A DNA stretch of 22,452 bases from IMCC26256 sp046081705 (GCA_046081705.1 JBJTWK010000098.1:1-22452), one strand, 5' to 3'; positions 13,513 through 20,586 are shown, counted from the stretch's first letter. Numbers and translations are program-made. The notes: generated by a model from the sequence alone, not told the origin.

Positions 13513-15903
13513 ATGACGGACGCCATCCGAGTCTCCGGCCCGATCAACGCGGCCGGTCTCACCATGACCCTCGAGACGGGCAAGCTCGCCCAACTCGCCG
13601 CCGGTGCCGTGATCGTCAAGGTCGGCGACACCACCCTCCTGAGCACGGTCGCCACCAGCAAGCCGCGCGAGGGCATCGACTTCTTCCCGCTCACGGTCGA
13701 CGTCGAGGAGCGCATGTACGCCGCGGGCAAGATCCCGGGCTCGTTCTTCCGCCGTGAGGGCCGTCCGGGCGAGCAGGCGATCCTGACCTGCCGCCTCACC
13801 GACCGCCCGCTGCGTCCGGCGTTCCCCGAGGGCTTCCGCAACGAGGTCCAGGTCGTCGCCACCATCCTCGGGGTCGACCTCGAGAACCCGCACGACATCC
13901 CCTCGATCAATGGTGCCTCGGCGGCGCTCACGGTCTCGGGCATCCCGTTCGGCGGCCCGATCGGTGCGGTGCGCATGGCGCACCTCGACGGCGAGTGGAT
14001 CGCCCACCCGACCTACTCCGACGGCGACAGCTCGACCTTCGAGCTCGTCGTGGCCGGTCGGCGCACCGACTCCGGCGACATCGCCATCATGATGGTCGAG
14101 GCCGGCGGCACCGAGAAGTCCTGGGAGCTCTACGAGCAGGGTGCGCCGAAGGTGACCGAGGAGACCATCGCCCAGGGTCTCGAGGCCGCCAAGGAGTGGA
14201 TCGACGCATCGATCGAGCTCCAGCTCAACCTGCGTGCCGCGGTCGAGGCCGAGCGCGGTCCGATCGCCGACATCCCGTACGACGTGCACACCGACTACTC
14301 GGCCGAGGTGTTCGAGGCCGTCGCCGGCGAGGCGCGCGACTCGACGGCCGGTGCGATGGCGATCGCCGACAAGACCGACCGCAACGACCGGCTCGCCGAG
14401 ATCGAGGCCGCGCTGCTCGCGAGCCTCGTCGGCACCGCCGACGCGCCGGGTGCGTTCCACGACCGTGCGGGTCAGGTCAAGAAGGCCTTCCGCTCGCTGC
14501 AGAAGCAGGTCGTGCGCAGCCGCATCGTCAACGAGGGCGTGCGCATCGACGGTCGCGGTCCCCGCGACATCCGGCCGCTCTCGTCCGAGGTCGGCGTGAT
14601 CAGCACCGCCCACGGCACCGGCCTGTTCCAGCGTGGTGAGACCCAGGTCCTCTCGGTCACCACGCTCGGCATGCCCCGCATGGAGCAGATGCTCGACACC
14701 ATCGGCGTGGACGACCGCAAGCGCTACATGCACCACTACAACTTCCCGCCGTTCTCCACCGGCGAGACGGGGCGCGTCGGTTCGCCGAAGCGTCGTGAGA
14801 TCGGTCACGGTGCGCTCGCCGAGCGTGCACTCGTGCCGGTCATCCCGAACGCGATCGAGTGGCCGTACACGCTGCGTGTCGTCTCCGACGTGCTGTCGTC
14901 GAACGGCTCCACCTCGATGGGTTCGGTCTGCGGCTCGACGCTCTCGCTCATGGACGCCGGGGTGCCGATCAAGGCGCCGGTGGCCGGCATCGCGATGGGC
15001 CTCGTCTACGCCGAGGGCAAGTACACGACCCTCACCGACATCCTCGGGGCCGAGGACGCGTTCGGCGACATGGACTTCAAGGTCGCCGGTACGGCCGACT
15101 TCGTGACCGCGCTCCAGCTCGACACGAAGATCGACGGCATCCCGGCCGACGTCCTCGCCCAGGCGCTCGACCAGGCCAAGGAGGCCCGCCTCAAGATCCT
15201 CGAGGTGATGGAGGGCGCCATCGCGGCGCCCCGCTCCGACGTGCGGGACACCGCGCCGAAGATCATCTCGTTCGAGATCCCGATCGACAAGATCGGTGAG
15301 GTCATCGGCCCGAAGGGCAAGGTCATCAACACGATGCAGCAGGAGACCGGCGCCGACATCGCCGTCTCCGACGACGGCGTCGTGGGCACCGTGACCGTCG
15401 GGTCGAAGGACGGCTCGCAGGTGGAGGAGGCGAAGCGACGGATCATGCTGATCCTCGACCCGCCCACCGCCGACGTCGGCGAGGTCTACATGGGCAAGGT
15501 CGTGAACATCACCAAGTTCGGGGCCTTCGTCAACATCCTCCCGGGCCGCGACGGTCTGCTCCACATCTCGAAGATCGGGCGCGGCAAGCGCATCGACAAG
15601 GTCGAGGACGTCTTCAACCTCGGCGACGAGGTCGAGGTCCGGGTCGACGACATCGACAACTCGGGCAAGCTCTCCCTGTCCCTCGCGGGTGAGGAGTCGC
15701 CGGCGGCGTCCGGTGGTTCGGACGAGGGCGGCTCCGGGGGCGGCGAGCGCGAGCGTGTCTCCTTCGGGTCCTCCTGGGACGAGCAGGCCGCCGGGCAGTT
15801 CGGCGATCTCGGCCCGGCCGACCCCGGTGGCAACCGGGGTGGCGACCGGGGTGGCGACCGCCGCGGCGGTCGTGGCGGGCGCGGCGGCGGCCGTCGTCGC
15901 TGA
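13513..15903 (+). CDS. pnp: Polyribonucleotide nucleotidyltransferase (PNPase)
   Basis: Phosphorolytic 3'-5' exoribonuclease, trimeric, acting in mRNA decay and in RNA tailing. From the ATG at 13513 it has 796 residues. Two RNase PH-like domains flank an all-alpha linker. The second holds the core SMGSVCGSTLSLMDAGVPI and DAFGDMDFKVAGTADFVTAL, the latter with the metal-binding Asp residues. A KH domain (about 582-645) has the GPKG loop at 599-602. An S1 domain occupies about 657-727. A Gly/Arg/Asp-rich tail of about 65 residues ends with RGG-like repeats and makes the protein longer than usual. AGGAG at 13501-13505 with a 7-nt gap supports the start; an in-frame ATG at 13402 lies inside leader hairpins and is rejected. 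Confidence 0.97.
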   Translation: MTDAIRVSGPINAAGLTMTLETGKLAQLAAGAVIVKVGDTTLLSTVATSKPREGIDFFPLTVDVEERMYAAGKIPGSFFRREGRPGEQAILTCRLTDRPLRPAFPEGFRNEVQVVATILGVDLENPHDIPSINGASAALTVSGIPFGGPIGAVRMAHLDGEWIAHPTYSDGDSSTFELVVAGRRTDSGDIAIMMVEAGGTEKSWELYEQGAPKVTEETIAQGLEAAKEWIDASIELQLNLRAAVEAERGPIADIPYDVHTDYSAEVFEAVAGEARDSTAGAMAIADKTDRNDRLAEIEAALLASLVGTADAPGAFHDRAGQVKKAFRSLQKQVVRSRIVNEGVRIDGRGPRDIRPLSSEVGVISTAHGTGLFQRGETQVLSVTTLGMPRMEQMLDTIGVDDRKRYMHHYNFPPFSTGETGRVGSPKRREIGHGALAERALVPVIPNAIEWPYTLRVVSDVLSSNGSTSMGSVCGSTLSLMDAGVPIKAPVAGIAMGLVYAEGKYTTLTDILGAEDAFGDMDFKVAGTADFVTALQLDTKIDGIPADVLAQALDQAKEARLKILEVMEGAIAAPRSDVRDTAPKIISFEIPIDKIGEVIGPKGKVINTMQQETGADIAVSDDGVVGTVTVGSKDGSQVEEAKRRIMLILDPPTADVGEVYMGKVVNITKFGAFVNILPGRDGLLHISKIGRGKRIDKVEDVFNLGDEVEVRVDDIDNSGKLSLSLAGEESPAASGGSDEGGSGGGERERVSFGSSWDEQAAGQFGDLGPADPGGNRGGDRGGDRRGGRGGRGGGRRR

Positions 15904-15921
15904 CGAACGCTGATCCGAGTG

Positions 15922-15954
15922 CGTCCGGTGCCCCCTCAGGCGGGGCACCGGACG
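15922..15954 (+). terminator. Perfect 13-bp hairpin between pnp and the M16 peptidase gene
   Basis: CGTCCGGTGCCCC (15922-15934) pairs with GGGGCACCGGACG (15942-15954), with loop CTCAGGC. No U-tract follows. It could terminate weakly, protect the pnp 3' end or be cleaved by a double-strand RNase. Its last base is the G of an in-frame GTG, which argues for a downstream start of the M16 gene. Confidence 0.6.
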
Positions 15955-15977
15955 TGCCGATCACTCCCGATGTGTCG

Positions 15978-17243
15978 ATGACCTCCCCCTCCTCCGGCAT
16001 CCACCGGAGCACGCTCGACGACTCCCTGCGCGTCGTCACCGAGCCCATGCCGACGCTGCGGTCGATCGCCGTCGGGTGCTGGATCGGCACGGGCGGGATC
16101 GACGAGCCCGACCCCATCCTCGGGGCGAGCCACTTCCTCGAGCACCTCGGCTTCAAGGGCACCGATCGCCGTTCGGCCCACGAGATCGCGTCGGCGGTCG
16201 AATCCGTCGGGGGCGACATGAACGCCTTCACCGCGCACGAGCTGACCTGCTTCCACGTGCGCGTGCCCGACGAGCACCTCGAGCTCGCGCTCGACATCCT
16301 CGCCGACGTCGTGTGGTCGCCAGCGCTGCGGGCCGAGGACGTCGACCAGGAGCGCGGGGTGATCCTCGAGGAGCTCCACATGCGCGACGACCAGCCCGAC
16401 GACGTCGTGCACGAGCAGTTCATGGAGGCGGTCTTCCCGGACCACCCGCTCGGGCGTGCGGTGCTCGGCACGCGCGAGACGATCGACGCGATGACCCGCG
16501 ACGACATCGCCGGGTACCACGCAGCGCACTACCTCCCGAGCAACACCGTGCTGTCGGTGGCCGGCAACGCCGAGCACGACCGGGTCCTCGACCTCATCGC
16601 GGCGCGGCGTCCGACGAACGGGGGAGTACGGCCCGCACGCGGTTCGTCGCCGGTGTCGCCGGTCCGCACGCTCGTCGTCACGAACCGGCCGAGCGAGCAG
16701 GCCCACGTCGTGCTCGGGCACCGGTCGTTCCGGCGCGACGATCCCGACCGCTACGCGCTCGCTGTGCTCAACCAGGCGCTCGGCGGCGGCATGGCGTCGC
16801 GGTTGTTCCAGGAGGTGCGCGAGCGCCGTGGCCTCGCGTACTCCGTGTACTCGTACCGCGCGGCCTACGAGGACACCGGTGCCGTCGCCGTGTACGTCGG
16901 CACCGGCCCGGACAAGGTCCACGAGACCCTTGACGTCGTGCAGGAGGTGCTCGACGCCGTGGTGGCTGTGGGCCTGCCCGACGACGAGGTCGCCGCGGCG
17001 AAGGGCCACCTCAAGGGGGCCACCGCGCTGTCGCTGGAGTCCTCGTCGAGCCGCATGCACCGCAACGGGCGGTCCGAGCTCATCGAGGGTGAGATCCCCA
17101 CCCTCGACGAGCTGCAGGCCCGGGTCGAGGCGGTGACGCCCGACGACGTCCGGCGGGTGGCCCGGCGGATGTTCGAGGGTCCGCAGGTGCTCTCGGTGGT
17201 CGGCCCGTTCGACGAGGCCGACTTCGCGGACCGCATCGCCTGA
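15978..17243 (+). CDS. M16 family zinc metallopeptidase (PepR/processing-peptidase type)
   Basis: Predicted Zn-dependent peptidase of 421 residues, the M16B size class of mitochondrial processing peptidase-like bacterial proteins. The inverted zinc motif HFLEH (residues 52-56) and the distal Glu in VILEEL (about 131) are intact, so it should be catalytic. The second M16 half contains ALGGGMASRLFQEVRERRGLAY, the typical R/Y substrate-binding region. The position right after pnp matches PepR of mycobacteria (Rv2782c beside gpsI). The ATG at 15978 is chosen because the upstream GTG (15954) sits at the foot of a 13-bp hairpin; neither has a clear Shine-Dalgarno. No signal peptide. Probably cotranscribed with pnp. 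The natural substrate is unknown. Confidence 0.92.
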   Translation: MTSPSSGIHRSTLDDSLRVVTEPMPTLRSIAVGCWIGTGGIDEPDPILGASHFLEHLGFKGTDRRSAHEIASAVESVGGDMNAFTAHELTCFHVRVPDEHLELALDILADVVWSPALRAEDVDQERGVILEELHMRDDQPDDVVHEQFMEAVFPDHPLGRAVLGTRETIDAMTRDDIAGYHAAHYLPSNTVLSVAGNAEHDRVLDLIAARRPTNGGVRPARGSSPVSPVRTLVVTNRPSEQAHVVLGHRSFRRDDPDRYALAVLNQALGGGMASRLFQEVRERRGLAYSVYSYRAAYEDTGAVAVYVGTGPDKVHETLDVVQEVLDAVVAVGLPDDEVAAAKGHLKGATALSLESSSSRMHRNGRSELIEGEIPTLDELQARVEAVTPDDVRRVARRMFEGPQVLSVVGPFDEADFADRIA

Positions 17244-17283
17244 TCCCGCCCGGATCTCCACGGTCCGGTCGGCGAGCGGGGTC

Positions 17284-17289
17284 TAGCCT
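17284..17289 (+). promoter_or_regulatory. Putative -10 element of a leaderless dapB promoter
   Basis: TAGCCT followed by C, exactly 7 nt before the dapB ATG, as for proS and RNase J. There is no Shine-Dalgarno upstream. The 5' untranslated region would be zero or nearly so. Confidence 0.6.
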
Positions 17290-17296
17290 CGGCGCC

Positions 17297-18085
17297 ATGA
17301 CGCGCGTCGGGGTGTTCGGAGCGGCCGGGAAGATGGGCACGGCGGTGTGCCGGGCCGTGCACGAGGCCGAGGGCCTCGAGCTGGTCGCTGCGGTCGACCC
17401 GTTCGCGGCCGGTCGTTCGGTCGGCGAGCTCGTGCCCGGCATCGATCTCGCGATCACCGATTCCCCGCAGGCCCTGCTCGACACGGGGGCCGAGGTCGTC
17501 GTCGACTTCACGGTGCTCGAGGCGGCCCGGACGAACCTCGACTGGTGCTCGGCCAACGGCGTGCACGCGGTGGTCGGGACCACCGGCTTCAGTGCCGAGG
17601 ACCTCGACCGGTACGCCGCGGCGTTCGAGGCGTCGAGCGCGAACGCGCTCATCGCGGCGAACTTCGCGATCGGCGCCGTGCTCATGATGCGCTTCGCCGA
17701 GCTCGCGGCGCCCTGGTTCGAGACGGCCGAGATCATCGAACTGCACCACGACGCCAAGGCCGACGCGCCGAGCGGCACTGCGGTCGTCACCGCGCAGCGC
17801 ATGGCCGCAGCCTCGGGGGAGTGGGCGCCCGATCCCACGCGGACCGTGATCGCCGAGGGTGCACGCGGCGGCCTCGTGGCCGACGCGATCCCCGTGCACT
17901 CGGTGCGCCTGCGCGGGCTCGTCGCCCACCAGGAGGTGCTGTTCGGCACCACGGGCCAGTCGCTCGCCATCCGCCACGATTCCTACGACCGCACCTCGTT
18001 CATGCCGGGCGTCGTGCTCGCCGTGCGGGCCGTCGGTGACCTGCCGGGGCTCACGCTCGGCATCGAGGGACTCCTCGGGATCTGA
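17297..18085 (+). CDS. dapB: 4-hydroxy-tetrahydrodipicolinate reductase
   Basis: NAD(P)H-dependent step of lysine and meso-diaminopimelate synthesis; 262 residues. The N-terminal Rossmann motif is GVFGAAGKMG (5-14). VGTTGF (93-98) contacts the nicotinamide. The signature ELHHDAKADAPSGTA (148-162) holds the catalytic His150 and Lys154. The C-terminal half RLRGLVAHQEVLFGTTGQSLAIRHDSYDR is also typical. In many actinobacteria dapB is followed by thyX and dapA before the RNase J gene; neither is present in this window. A TetR gene follows after 23 nt, so the two are likely cotranscribed. Confidence 0.95.
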   Translation: MTRVGVFGAAGKMGTAVCRAVHEAEGLELVAAVDPFAAGRSVGELVPGIDLAITDSPQALLDTGAEVVVDFTVLEAARTNLDWCSANGVHAVVGTTGFSAEDLDRYAAAFEASSANALIAANFAIGAVLMMRFAELAAPWFETAEIIELHHDAKADAPSGTAVVTAQRMAAASGEWAPDPTRTVIAEGARGGLVADAIPVHSVRLRGLVAHQEVLFGTTGQSLAIRHDSYDRTSFMPGVVLAVRAVGDLPGLTLGIEGLLGI

Positions 18086-18108
18086 GCGTCCCGACGCGCC
18101 GCACCGCC

Positions 18109-18711
18109 ATGTCGAACGAGGCAACCACCCGCGAGCGGACCCTCGAGGCCTGCTACGCGTGCATCGCCCGCCACGGCATCGCGCGCACCACGGTCGAGGA
18201 CGTCGCACGCGAGGCGGGACTCTCCCGCGCCACCGTCTACCGGGTGTTCCCGGGCGGTCGCGACGACCTCGTGCGCGAGACCGTCGTGTGGGAGATGGGC
18301 CGGTTCTTCGGGCGGCTCGCCGAGGCGGTCGCCGGCGCACCCGATTTCGCGACCCTCATCGAGACCGGCCTGCGCTTCGCCCGGGCCGCGATCCTCGAGC
18401 ACGCGGTCCTCCAGACCGTACTCGTCACCGAGCCCGAGATGCTCCTGCCGCTCATGACGGTCGAGACCGAGCGCCCCCTCCGGTTCGTCGTCGGGTACCT
18501 CGAGCCGTTCCTCGAGCGGGAGGAGCGGGCCGGTCGGCTGCGGCCCGGGGTCGGGGTGCCCGACGCCGCCGAGTACACGGGTCGGCTCCTGCTCTCGCTC
18601 ATCGGCTCGCCCGGACGCTGGGACCTCACCGACCCGGCCGAGGTCCGCCTCCTCGTGCGGGAGCAGCTCCTGGCGCCCGTGCTCACCCCGGAGGCGCTCG
18701 CCGCCTCCTGA
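18109..18711 (+). CDS. TetR/AcrR family regulator (TetR-1)
   Basis: Predicted dimeric repressor of 200 residues. The N-terminal helix-turn-helix (about 12-55) contains GIARTTVEDVAREAGLSRAT followed by VYRVFPGGRDDLV. The remainder is an all-helical ligand-binding domain with no assignable ligand. It closely resembles TetR-2 (18787-19389) in length and in the DNA-binding domain, which suggests a tandem duplication. It starts 23 nt after dapB with no recognisable Shine-Dalgarno or own promoter, so it is probably made from the dapB transcript. The natural target may be the operator region at 18722-18784 just downstream. Confidence 0.88.
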   Translation: MSNEATTRERTLEACYACIARHGIARTTVEDVAREAGLSRATVYRVFPGGRDDLVRETVVWEMGRFFGRLAEAVAGAPDFATLIETGLRFARAAILEHAVLQTVLVTEPEMLLPLMTVETERPLRFVVGYLEPFLEREERAGRLRPGVGVPDAAEYTGRLLLSLIGSPGRWDLTDPAEVRLLVREQLLAPVLTPEALAAS

Positions 18712-18721
18712 CGGGCCGGCC

Positions 18722-18737
18722 TGTGACGGGCGTCACA
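18722..18737. promoter_or_regulatory. CRP/FNR-type palindrome upstream of TetR-2
   Basis: TGTGACGGGCGTCACA is a perfect palindrome around a 2-bp centre and fits the CRP consensus TGTGA-N6-TCACA exactly. Its centre is about 57 bp before the likely transcription start at 18787, just upstream of the -35 box. That placement suits activation by a cAMP-CRP/GlxR-type protein. No such regulator gene is visible in this window. Confidence 0.6.
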
Positions 18738-18748
18738 AGATCCCAACG

Positions 18749-18778
18749 TTGACGGTGAGACAGATCGGGTCTTACTGT
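18749..18778 (+). promoter_or_regulatory. Promoter of the TetR-2/di-iron operon (-35 and -10)
   Basis: TTGACG (18749-18754) and TACTGT (18773-18778) are separated by 18 bp; TTACTG with 17 bp is the alternative. The -10 is 8 nt before the TetR-2 ATG, implying a leaderless message. It is the only promoter here with a good -35 hexamer, and it lacks the TANCCTC form. Confidence 0.65.
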
Positions 18779-18784
18779 CTCACC
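18754..18784. promoter_or_regulatory. Inverted-repeat operator covering the TetR-2 promoter
   Basis: GGTGAGACAG (18754-18763) and CTGTCTCACC (18775-18784) are perfect inverted repeats separated by 11 bp. Half-sites start 21 bp apart, about two helical turns. One arm touches the -35 and the other overlaps the -10 and reaches the start codon, so binding would block transcription. TetR-2, TetR-1 or both are the obvious candidates. Confidence 0.7.
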
Positions 18785-18786
18785 CG

Positions 18787-19389
18787 ATGGTCACGGTCCC
18801 CGCCGCCCCGAGCACCGAGCAGCGTCTCCTCGACGCGACCCTCGCCTGCCTCGCCCGGCACGGCATCGCCAAGACCACCCTCGACGACGTCGCCCGTGAG
18901 GCCGGCGTCTCCCGGGCGACCCTGTACCGGTACTTCCCGGGCAAGCAGGCCCTCCTCGCCGCGGCGGTCGCGACCGAGGCGGCCCGCATGGTGGCCGCGA
19001 TCGACGCGGCCGGGGCCGGGACCACCGACCTCGAGGACGCCGTCGTCGCCATGATGCGCACCGCGGCGTACGAGCTGTCGCACCAGGCCGCCCTGCAGTT
19101 CGCGCTGGCGCACGAGCCCGAGCAGGTGTTGCCGCACCTCGCGTTCGCCGGTGGCGACGCGTTCCTCGCCGCCGCCTCCTCGGCGTTCGCGCCGAGCCTC
19201 GCCCGTTTCCTGCCCCCCGAGCGCGTCCCCCGCGCCGCCGAGTGGTGCGCCCGCATGGTGCTCACCGTGCTCGAGCCCCGCGAGCAGGCCCTCATCGCCG
19301 ACGACGACGTCGTCCGCGACATGGTCCGGGAGTTCGTCATCCCGGGCCTCGTCCCCGAATCCCTCCGTACCGTCCAGAGCAAGGGGTAA
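18787..19389 (+). CDS. TetR/AcrR family regulator (TetR-2)
   Basis: Predicted repressor of 200 residues. The DNA-binding domain (about 15-58) reads RHGIAKTTLDDVAREAGVSR then ATLYRYFPGKQALL, nearly the same as in TetR-1. The C-terminal helical domain differs more and gives no ligand clue. The ATG at 18787 is 8 nt after a TACTGT -10 element, so translation is likely leaderless. The gene sits directly under a perfect inverted repeat and is probably autoregulated. The di-iron protein gene starts 3 nt after its stop, forming a two-gene operon. Its ligand is plausibly a substrate or product of that neighbour, which is inference only. Confidence 0.9.
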   Translation: MVTVPAAPSTEQRLLDATLACLARHGIAKTTLDDVAREAGVSRATLYRYFPGKQALLAAAVATEAARMVAAIDAAGAGTTDLEDAVVAMMRTAAYELSHQAALQFALAHEPEQVLPHLAFAGGDAFLAAASSAFAPSLARFLPPERVPRAAEWCARMVLTVLEPREQALIADDDVVRDMVREFVIPGLVPESLRTVQSKG

Positions 19390-19392
19390 CCG

Positions 19393-20505
19393 ATGACCGC
19401 CAACTACGACATGCTGGGCCGCGACGAGATCAACGACCTCGAAGCGATCCTCTCGATCTCGAACAGCGACGTCGAGGAGATCCAGCACACGGTCCGGGCC
19501 CACGCCGACGCCCTCTTCACCTGGGACTACGAGCGTTCGAAGCCGGCGCTCGTGAAGCTCTACGAGAAGGCCAAGACCTCGCAGTGGAACGGCGAGACCG
19601 ACCTCGACTGGTCGATCGAGGTCGACCAGGAGGCGGTCGTGCGGGCCAACCAGGCCAACATGCAGTCCGCGTTCGGCGAGCTCGACCTCAAGGGCACCCC
19701 CTTCGAGTCCTGGGGTGAGGACGAGTGGGTGCGCCTCGGCGTCGAGTCGCAGAACTGGTCGCTCTCCCAGTTCATGCACGGCGAGCAGGGTGCGCTCATC
19801 TGCACCGCCCAGATCGTCGAGACCGTGCCGTGGATCGACGCCAAGTACTACGCGGCGACCCAGGTCATGGACGAGGCCCGCCACGTTGAGGTCTTCGCGA
19901 AGTACCTCGACACCAAGCTCTCCGGCCACTACCCGGTGAACGCCCACCTGCGGATGCTGCTCGACGACATCATCGCCGACGACCGCTGGGACATGACCTA
20001 CCTCGGCATGCAGATCATGGTGGAGGGTCTCGCCCTCGCCGCGTTCGGCTTCATGCAGCAGATGACCACCGAGCCGCTGCTCAAGAAGCTGCTCCGCTAC
20101 GTCATGTCCGACGAGGCCCGTCACGTCGCCTTCGGCGTGCTGTCGCTGCAGGAGTTCTACACGGAGCTGAACTCGGCCGAGATCCGGGAGCGTCAGGAGT
20201 TCGCCTACGAGGCCGCGGTGCGCATGCGCGACCGGTTCCTCCAGCAGGAGGTCTGGGAGCGGATGGGCGTCGACGTCAAGGAGGCGCTCTCGCTCGTCCT
20301 CGCCGACCCGACCCGACCCGTGTTCCAGGGCATGCTCTTCTCGAAGATCGTGCCGAACTGCAAGAAGCTCGGCCTGCTCGACGCGGGCGACGGCTGGCTG
20401 CGCACCAAGTTCACGGAGCTCGGCGTGATCCAGTTCGAGGACTGGGTCGACACCGGCGAGGAGTACGCGATGCTCGACGAGGTCTCCAAGGACCGTACGG
20501 CCTGA
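19393..20505 (+). CDS. Ferritin-like di-iron protein (R2/desaturase/AurF-like fold)
   Basis: Predicted four-helix-bundle di-iron protein of 370 residues. The ligand pattern is unusually regular: E131 (HGEQGA), then E161 and H164 in DEARHVE, E211 (MVEGLA), then E241 and H244 in DEARHVAF. Each half thus has Glu, 30 residues, then ExxH. This fits the oxygen-activating di-iron superfamily, which includes acyl-ACP desaturases, AurF-type N-oxygenases and R2 or R2lox proteins. No RNR-type radical Tyr could be assigned, so the reaction is left open. AAGGGG with a short gap precedes the ATG, 3 nt after TetR-2. A strong hairpin follows the stop. TetR control suggests an inducible oxidation, for example of a fatty acyl or aromatic compound. 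Confidence 0.8.
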   Translation: MTANYDMLGRDEINDLEAILSISNSDVEEIQHTVRAHADALFTWDYERSKPALVKLYEKAKTSQWNGETDLDWSIEVDQEAVVRANQANMQSAFGELDLKGTPFESWGEDEWVRLGVESQNWSLSQFMHGEQGALICTAQIVETVPWIDAKYYAATQVMDEARHVEVFAKYLDTKLSGHYPVNAHLRMLLDDIIADDRWDMTYLGMQIMVEGLALAAFGFMQQMTTEPLLKKLLRYVMSDEARHVAFGVLSLQEFYTELNSAEIRERQEFAYEAAVRMRDRFLQQEVWERMGVDVKEALSLVLADPTRPVFQGMLFSKIVPNCKKLGLLDAGDGWLRTKFTELGVIQFEDWVDTGEEYAMLDEVSKDRTA

Positions 20506-20529
20506 GCCACGTCACCACCGGATCCACAC

Positions 20530-20555
20530 GATGGCCGCCCCTCGGGGCGGCCATC
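20530..20555 (+). terminator. Terminator hairpin after the di-iron gene
   Basis: GATGGCCGCCCC (20530-20541) and GGGGCGGCCATC (20544-20555) are perfect complements with a CTCG tip, followed by GTCGTTT. The weak T stretch makes this a plausible intrinsic terminator for the TetR-2/di-iron operon. It isolates the operon from the RNase J promoter 18 bp downstream. Confidence 0.75.
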
Positions 20556-20573
20556 GTCGTTTCCGGATGCGGC

Positions 20574-20579
20574 TACCCT
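20574..20579 (+). promoter_or_regulatory. Putative -10 element of a leaderless RNase J promoter
   Basis: TACCCT followed by C, exactly 7 nt before the ATG, just after a terminator hairpin. This makes it the clearest case here of an independent leaderless promoter. The start region TCGACACGATG is identical to that of truB. Confidence 0.65.
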
Positions 20580-20586
20580 CGACACG

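Noticed and set aside
13039..15948. 969-codon minus-strand frame opposite pnp
   Set aside because: Low-complexity Asp/Arg/Val-rich translation typical of antisense of a high-GC gene; pnp is unambiguous on the other strand.
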